Assembly (NCBI GenBank): GCA_030549495.1
Contig: JAUIRK010000004.1
Location: 62,001-126,000, forward strand
Direction: 5' to 3'
Length of the DNA: 64,000 nt
Source: Nectonema munidae
Taxonomy: Eukaryota > Nematomorpha > Nectonematoida > Nectonematidae
Shown: positions 58,850 to 64,000 of the stretch, piece after piece
Layout: each line of letters opens with the position of its first letter
Numbering within the stretch: position 1 is the first letter of the stretch
Made by a program: the position numbers and the translations under genes
Notes under the pieces: model-generated
Told to the model about the DNA's origin: nothing
What the model saw: only the letters and a program-made list of their open reading frames with translations
The model's database searches: none

Positions 58850-60310
58850 TAATTCTTCTTGTGGATCATTTGTGACAGACTATTCAAGGAGAGACCTTCA
58901 TCCCGATGCTCATCGATATCTTTTTCTTCATCCTCACTGCCAAACTTAGTAAATTCCTCTAAGTTTTGTCTGTCAAGGCTTCACCTACCTACAGAGTAGA
59001 TAGTGCTGTTTATATCCTTCCGGTTGCAGTCGTCAAAGGCTTCTTCACCTAGATACCTTGTCAGGATAACATCTCCATTATTAATGGCTCAGTGCTGAAT
59101 TTCTTCTGGAGAGGAACCCTCATAGCTATTCACAACGTATGATCACAAATTCTTCCAAGCTGCTATCAGGATATGTTTCTTTATTGCTTTAATAAGAAAT
59201 TTGCAAACGATGTTCAAGCAGTTGGCGATGGTAAACTTCTTCCAATACTCCGTCAGATAGAAGTCACTGTAGACGGCAATCTTTCTGACAAGATGTTGGA
59301 TGGAGTTACGCACATACAGAGCCTTATAGGCATATATGATACTTTGGTTCATCAACTGGAGGAGAGAGGTGGTTTTCGGAGACAGGAACTCCAGCCTCAC
59401 TACTTCGTAGTTCAGATCTGCAGAATGGCCACCAGCATTATCAATAACACAAGTTTAGCATTCATCATACAACATATTACTTTCAAATATATCAGCATAC
59501 CTAATGCAGTTATCATCAATCATCATACAACATTACTTTCAAATAAACTCATCATACCTGATGCAGTTATCATCAGTTATCATACAATATATTACTATTA
59601 TTGAATATACTCATCAAATAATTATATTCATCATAGCAAATGTATTTAGAAATTCCTATAGGCGCTTTCTTATATACATGATACATATACACAAAATAAT
59701 AGGAAAGCCAAAAGCCCTGCTTGAGTGATAAGATGAGGGTGACCCGGTTCTTCTAGGCTTGAAACTTGCTAGAGAGGATACTTGTCCTCTAGGATCTTCT
59801 TCTTCAGCGTCGCAGAGTACTTCGCAGTCTCTTCGGTGTCTTCCGATGCCCTCTCCTCCATAGGTCCACACCCTTAAGCCTAAACCCATTATGAAACTTG
59901 TAGAACTAGCCCTTGCTAGCATGAAAGCTCTTTGGAAGAGTAGACGATGTTCCAGCTTTCTTCTTTTTCCTTCTCCTCGATGTCTCTCAAGTTGTCGTCT
60001 TCAGGCATGCTGGTTGTACAGACATCTAGCCTTCTTTCGGATGAGCTTGTTATCAAGGGAGATATTTTTCTTACGGCAATCCATAATCAAGATGAACAAG
60101 GTCGCCCCCATCCTTACTATAAACGACACCGTCTTCGCACCGCTGAAGAAACCGATTGAGACGGTCTTCTTGATCTTAGCCCCCTTCTTAATGCACCACG
60201 TGCTACTCTCGTTGATGCCATAATGGCTGTCCACTTTGGCACATATTACTGACGCTTAAACTCCTTACCAGAAGAAGCTTGAGAAGAAATAGAGAGTTTT
60301 GGCATCTTGA
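58850..60310 (-). mobile_element. TIGD1/jerky-like Tigger transposase relic
   Basis: From about 60307 downward the minus strand encodes, with several frame changes, SHYGINESSTWCIKK, SGAKTVSFIVRMGATLF, ISLDNKLIRKKARCLYNQHA, later LEFLSPKTTSLLQLMNQSII (59400 downward), LTEYWKKFTIANCLN and an EEAFDD/EDEEKDIDE acidic tail. The order and motifs are those of TIGD1-type transposases (HYGINESSTR, SLLQPMDQGVI). A duplicated 58-bp AT-rich repeat interrupts the centre at about 59463-59640. Terminal repeats were not identified. Confidence 0.75.
59463..59640. repeat. Degenerate tandem repeat, about 58-bp period
   Basis: CATCATACAACAT..TTACTTTCAAAT with AATGCAGTTATCAT-type ends occurs twice, followed by a third partial CATACAATATATTACT. 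It splits the Tigger relic. Confidence 0.6.
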
Positions 60311-60966
60311 GACGATGAAAAAACTTCAAAACAAGACAGGAAAATAAATAACGATACTGCGGACAGGGTCCGATTCAAGAAGTTTGTATCAGCCAGTGGG
60401 AGCATCGTAATGTATTTTTTTCTTGTGTAAAATGTAAATATAATTCTAAAAAACCGCGATTGATAAATGACGAACAGGCAGTGGTTGCCTGTATAGTGTA
60501 TACACTTTACTTGCCTTTCGTAAGCTCTTTTAGATGACATGATCATTTTTCTGGAATCTTACACACACGTGCTATTGTAGAAATTTGTCTATCCACGCTT
60601 AACCCTAATGATACAAAGATATTTTGCTCTCTTTATTAGTAAAGATGGGTCCATCGTGCCTGAACACTTTATATCCGTTAAGAACAACTTTATAAAGATT
60701 TTTTTGCAAATATTAATTTACTTGTTTATATATATATATTTAAAAAGTTGTCTTTTTGTCAAGTGTGATGTACGCAAGCTCTAACATCTGATTGGATAAA
60801 AAAATTGTGCATAACTTTTTAGTTTTAATCAGTCATAGCCTACGTTACTGTTCTAAAAGAAAATTCTTAATTTTAAGTCCATTTTTTTCTACCGTAAAAT
60901 CGTATCCGACTAAAGATATGATATTTAAAAAGGCACAATTTTTGAAAAAATTTCGAAATGTAATAA
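60311..60966. other. Intronic AT-rich spacer
   Basis: A TA run near 60728; nothing else supported. Confidence 0.35.
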
Positions 60967-61850
60967 CTTGGGATGACCGAAATTTTGGCCGATTCTGAAT
61001 CTAGTATTTTACAATTACCCATTCCAATACCGATACCTATTCTACTTTTAGTTATTAAAATGCTTGTATATAACGAACTTTAAAAATCATAAACAACGTA
61101 TAAATTAAAAAAGTAGAATATTTTATCAAAAAAGTTTGAAAAAATGACTAATTATTATTATTTATCTTTTATAGTTAAAAATTAAATTTTTTCAAGTTGA
61201 AATTTATAAACATTTTTTTCTCCTACTTTTGGACTAAGACGGTTTTTTTGCGGAGTGAATATACGTTAGCTCCAACTTATTAATTAATAACAGAATATTA
61301 TTTTGTTATTAGTCAATGGCAAAATACATATACTTACGCTAAGACTTTTTTAAAATTGTTAAATCGCATAAAATTGGGGAAAAAACTCCATATTTTAATC
61401 TTTAAATTTTTTTTTTATGTATTCGAATAGAACTGTACTTTTTCAACTCTAATAAAAAATGTTGTGAATCTCTGAATGTGACCAGGTTGGGCGCCGGAAA
61501 TATATACACATATACAGTGACGTAATCAGCATTTTTATTTGGAGAGTCCCAATGAGTACTGAGGTACTTGTAAGTATATTAGGATCCATTGTCGGAATTA
61601 AAGTTTACAAATTGTGTTTATACAAATTATTTCTATAAGTTTAATTCTAAAAAATGAGTAAAAAATTATTTATTTTTTTATAAAGAAAATATGTTTTCCA
61701 CAAATTAAATATTAAAATTTTAAAAGTTATTTAAACATTTTTATATTATAGAAGAGATCATATATTTAAGTTTTGATTAAATTACAGAATCGCTATTTTT
61801 TATTTTTTTCGATTCTACCGATAACGATTGATTAGTACATCCTTAGTAAT
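60967..61850. mobile_element. hAT-type non-autonomous relic
   Basis: Left end TTGGGATGACCGAAATTTTG and right end, from the minus strand, TTAAGGATGTACTAATCAAT with following CGGTAGAATCG are of the common hAT GGGATG-x-CCGA type, matching only loosely. A CAGTGACGTAATCAG end at 61513 marks a further MITE fragment inside. Non-coding. Confidence 0.4.
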
Positions 61851-62591
61851 AACCGAATCGAGCATGACTAAAAAGATTCGTTTGAGTTTTTTACCCTTTG
61901 AATAAATGCTTATAATGATGCCAGACAACATGAAGACAAGATTTTTTCCATTTTCATAAAATTCTTCCTATATTTTACAGAGTCGGGAATTTTTCCATAC
62001 TATCTCACTCTTTATTTAACGTATCCTTGCAATTGATACCTTAGAACATTTCTCATTTTTTTTACAATAAAAAAGCAATCAATATTTTTTTCAATCATTT
62101 ATGTCTACATGTAGAGTTGGAGATTAATTTTTTTTGGTATTGAGAGTTTTATTTAGAATGAAAATATTTGTATATCATTAAATGTTGAAGCAATTATTCT
62201 ATACAATTCTTTTTTTTCAATGTTTGCTGCAAAAATTTATATTCAATTTTACTTGATTTATGAGAAGTATAAATAAATTTATTGGGTCTTTTGGACCCAT
62301 GTTTGCTAATAATGCACTATTGACATCTTTTCTCCCACCACAACGGCAAAGGTTATTTTTACAATAAATAAGTGATATATAGTAAAACTAAGAAGCATTT
62401 TGAAAATTTAGGAAATTTATTTTGAATGTTCAATACAAAAATTAATCTTTTTAAATTAACCGGGTCTTATGTACCCATGTTTGCAATTTGATGGTTAAAG
62501 AAAATCTCTAACGTAATCTTTTGTAATCTTCACTAAATATATTTTATATTCTTTTTCAATTTTCACTCCAATTCTATTTCATTGCGTTTAG
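61851..62591. other. End of the helicase intron
   Basis: GGGTCTTTTGGACCCATGT near 62284 and GGGTCTTATGTACCCATGT near 62462 are near-identical direct repeats each forming a small hairpin; TTAA lies beside the second. The acceptor is TTTCATTGCGTTTAG ending at 62591. Confidence 0.4.
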
Positions 62592-64000
62592 CTGTGTGCG
62601 AATGTTTGGCCAGAAGTTTTGCGTAATCGACAGGTCTTAGCTATTTACTCATACGAAAATGAAGTTTCCTTTCCGTCCTACGTTTTTCCCTTTCTTCACC
62701 ACCTGTTACATGTAACAGAAACTGACCAATCGTTTGACGACAAAATAAAAGCGCCAAAACCCCTATACATAATTCTCACAAAGTCCTATAAAAGCGTGGT
62801 GTATATCTCTGACATATTCAAATCTTTTCTTTATCTCTTTCCTCCCCGAAGCCGACCAAAAATCTCTCTTCTCTTGTCAAGCGATTCTCGAGATGCAGAA
62901 GCTCATCTTTTAGAAGGCTTCGACATTTTATTTACAATGCCATGTCAATTGATCTCTGTACTCGAAAAAGGCTTGATTGATTTTAGCAAACTCAGATCGT
63001 TCGTGTTTGAAGACTGTGACGTTTTGTCTTCGCAATATTATTCTGTGTTGGTTCACATTCTCCGCATCTACTCGCAAGAACTGCAGCGCCTCAAGCGTCC
63101 TCCCCAACAAATCATCGCCACTAGCCCAGCGTGGACACCCCACGTCTTTAACTTTGTCAAAAACTTCATGTCCCCAAATTCTTTCATATTATTTTCCAAT
63201 CCTTTGGAAGCTTCCTTCTTAGCACATGTTAAGCATGAAATCATTCAAGACGCCAACTTTTTTGAAAGGAATGTCAAGAAGGTCTTTTCGAAAGGGCTTC
63301 GTACTGTTGTCTTCTGTAACGACATCGTTTCGCTGAAATTCGCTTTGCAAGAAGCAGAGACAGCTTTAATCCAGTACCAGCCACACTCTTCGTCCATTCT
63401 ACACTTCACTGAAAATACTCTGACATTTCACAAAGAAAAAGTTTTGCTTTCATGGAATTCGCAGAATAAATCATCTTCATCATCATCAGTTCTCCTCTTC
63501 CTATCAGATGATGTTATCATTGACTCTTTTCCACTCCTTACGGATGCGAACCAAATCATTCATTTTGATCCTCCCAGCACTCTTTTGCACTTGTCCTCAC
63601 GCTTACTCTACATGAAATCTCATTTTCCAGCTTGCCTTCCACAAAAATTTACGGAATTTTCCGAAGATTCGCACAAAGAATCGTGTGGTAGTGAAATTAA
63701 TACTCCATTTTCTCTAATCTCGTATTATGTGCTGCATGAGAAAAAAGAAGTTTCAGCCGAATTTTTGCATTTTCTGTGCCGCATCAAAAAGAGAAGTGAG
63801 CAATCTTTAAATCCAATATACTTTTCCCTTCTTCAAAGCGGGATAGAAAGGGATGTTGCAATTTTCAAGAATTCACTCTTTGCGAACTTGTGCGAACATT
63901 TCAAATCCTTCGGCATCTGCTTTCGCTCAGACACGAGTTGTCTCAGTAGGCACTACATCAGCCTACACCTAGACGTCCTCACTTCGTCTCTAGCATTTCA
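62592..64000 (+). CDS. TDRD12: TDRD12-like DEAD-box-type helicase and CCCH finger, 3' end outside window
   Basis: The frame is open for 469 codons from the acceptor to the window edge. Numbered from the exon start: VWPEVL 5-10 and VLAI 15-18 are followed by YSYENEVSF where Walker A (GxGKT) should be. PLYIILT near 62-68 stands for motif Ia; GFDILFTMPCQL (109-120) for the TPGRL region; FEDCDVL (139-145) for DEAD; ATS 176-178 for SAT; TVVFCND 238-244 for motif IV; QIIHFDPP 321-328 for motif V/Va. A CCCH finger follows (C434, C443, C450, H454: C-x8-C-x6-C-x3-H). A helicase followed by this finger is characteristic of TDRD12; a second Tudor domain should lie beyond the edge. TDRD12 works with PIWI proteins in germ-cell piRNA production and transposon silencing. 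Third positions are C/T-rich relative to the surroundings. A Yb-family orthologue name would be equally fitting. Confidence 0.85.
   Translation, partial: MCANVWPEVLRNRQVLAIYSYENEVSFPSYVFPFLHHLLHVTETDQSFDDKIKAPKPLYIILTKSYKSVVYISDIFKSFLYLFPPRSRPKISLLLSSDSRDAEAHLLEGFDILFTMPCQLISVLEKGLIDFSKLRSFVFEDCDVLSSQYYSVLVHILRIYSQELQRLKRPPQQIIATSPAWTPHVFNFVKNFMSPNSFILFSNPLEASFLAHVKHEIIQDANFFERNVKKVFSKGLRTVVFCNDIVSLKFALQEAETALIQYQPHSSSILHFTENTLTFHKEKVLLSWNSQNKSSSSSSVLLFLSDDVIIDSFPLLTDANQIIHFDPPSTLLHLSSRLLYMKSHFPACLPQKFTEFSEDSHKESCGSEINTPFSLISYYVLHEKKEVSAEFLHFLCRIKKRSEQSLNPIYFSLLQSGIERDVAIFKNSLFANLCEHFKSFGICFRSDTSCLSRHYISLHLDVLTSSLAF

Noticed and set aside
59891-60223. + strand frames over the Tigger relic
   Set aside because: The minus strand matches TIGD1-like transposase; the + frames do not resemble anything.
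62928-63222. Short frames on both strands inside the last exon
   Set aside because: They overlap the long helicase frame, which alone shows conserved motifs.

Overview
The window is AT-rich animal DNA with a dense load of transposable elements. Spliced host exons with GT-AG introns, LINEs, hAT, Tigger/pogo, mariner and piggyBac-type relics, MITEs and two tandem satellites all point to an invertebrate genome; the species cannot be named from the sequence. No rRNA, tRNA gene, CRISPR array or bacterial-style operon was seen.

The one host gene I can defend lies on the + strand and runs off the right edge. Its firm part is an exon at 57896-58181 spliced in phase 0 to a long exon from 62592 to the window end. 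Together they encode a DEAD-box-like helicase core followed by a CCCH zinc finger, the layout of TDRD12 (Yb family in insects), a piRNA-pathway factor. The helicase is degenerate: no Walker A GKT, EDCD instead of DEAD, and a shortened Q-motif region. Upstream, six smaller candidate exons (26837, 28769, 29154, 32690, 37352, 56616) have coding-like composition, and those from 28769 onward have compatible splice phases if the 32690 exon ends in phase 0. 28769-29291 reads like an extended Tudor domain. If they belong together the gene exceeds 35 kb and its introns are filled with transposons.

Layout: 0.6-3.7 kb, decayed hAT element with a 328-bp MITE inserted; 4.6-5.1 kb, LTR-like segment; 5.1-5.4 kb, two satellite units; 5.4-8.8 kb, LINE and mariner fragments plus a SINE; 9.0-9.7 kb, an open endonuclease-only ORF; 10.1-15.3 kb, a Tigger/pogo element with a LINE nested in it, bounded by an exact 13-bp target duplication; 16.8-18.6 kb, an internally deleted Tigger element containing a MITE; 18.7-22.1 kb, two unrelated satellites with units near 150 bp; 22.4-23.2 kb, LINE 3' end; 25.2 kb, piggyBac-type MITE; 26.8-64 kb, the candidate TDRD12 gene. 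Its introns hold a pogo relic (30.8), a Tigger MITE (32.1), a LINE 3' end (33.5), a hAT element with exact 8-bp target duplication whose ORF joins a BED finger directly to the dimerisation domain (34.5-36.7), another hAT (40.1-41.8), a 3.1-kb element with long inverted repeats and nested insertions (43.8-46.9), a MITE (47.2), an RTE-type LINE (49.5-51.6), a spliced hAT/DUF4371-like relic cut by a MITE (54.4-55.3), a TIGD1-like Tigger relic (58.8-60.3) and a hAT-type relic (61.0-61.9).

All identifications come from reading translations and repeats by eye; no database search was run. The strongest items are the TDRD12 terminal exons and the elements with exact target-site duplications.
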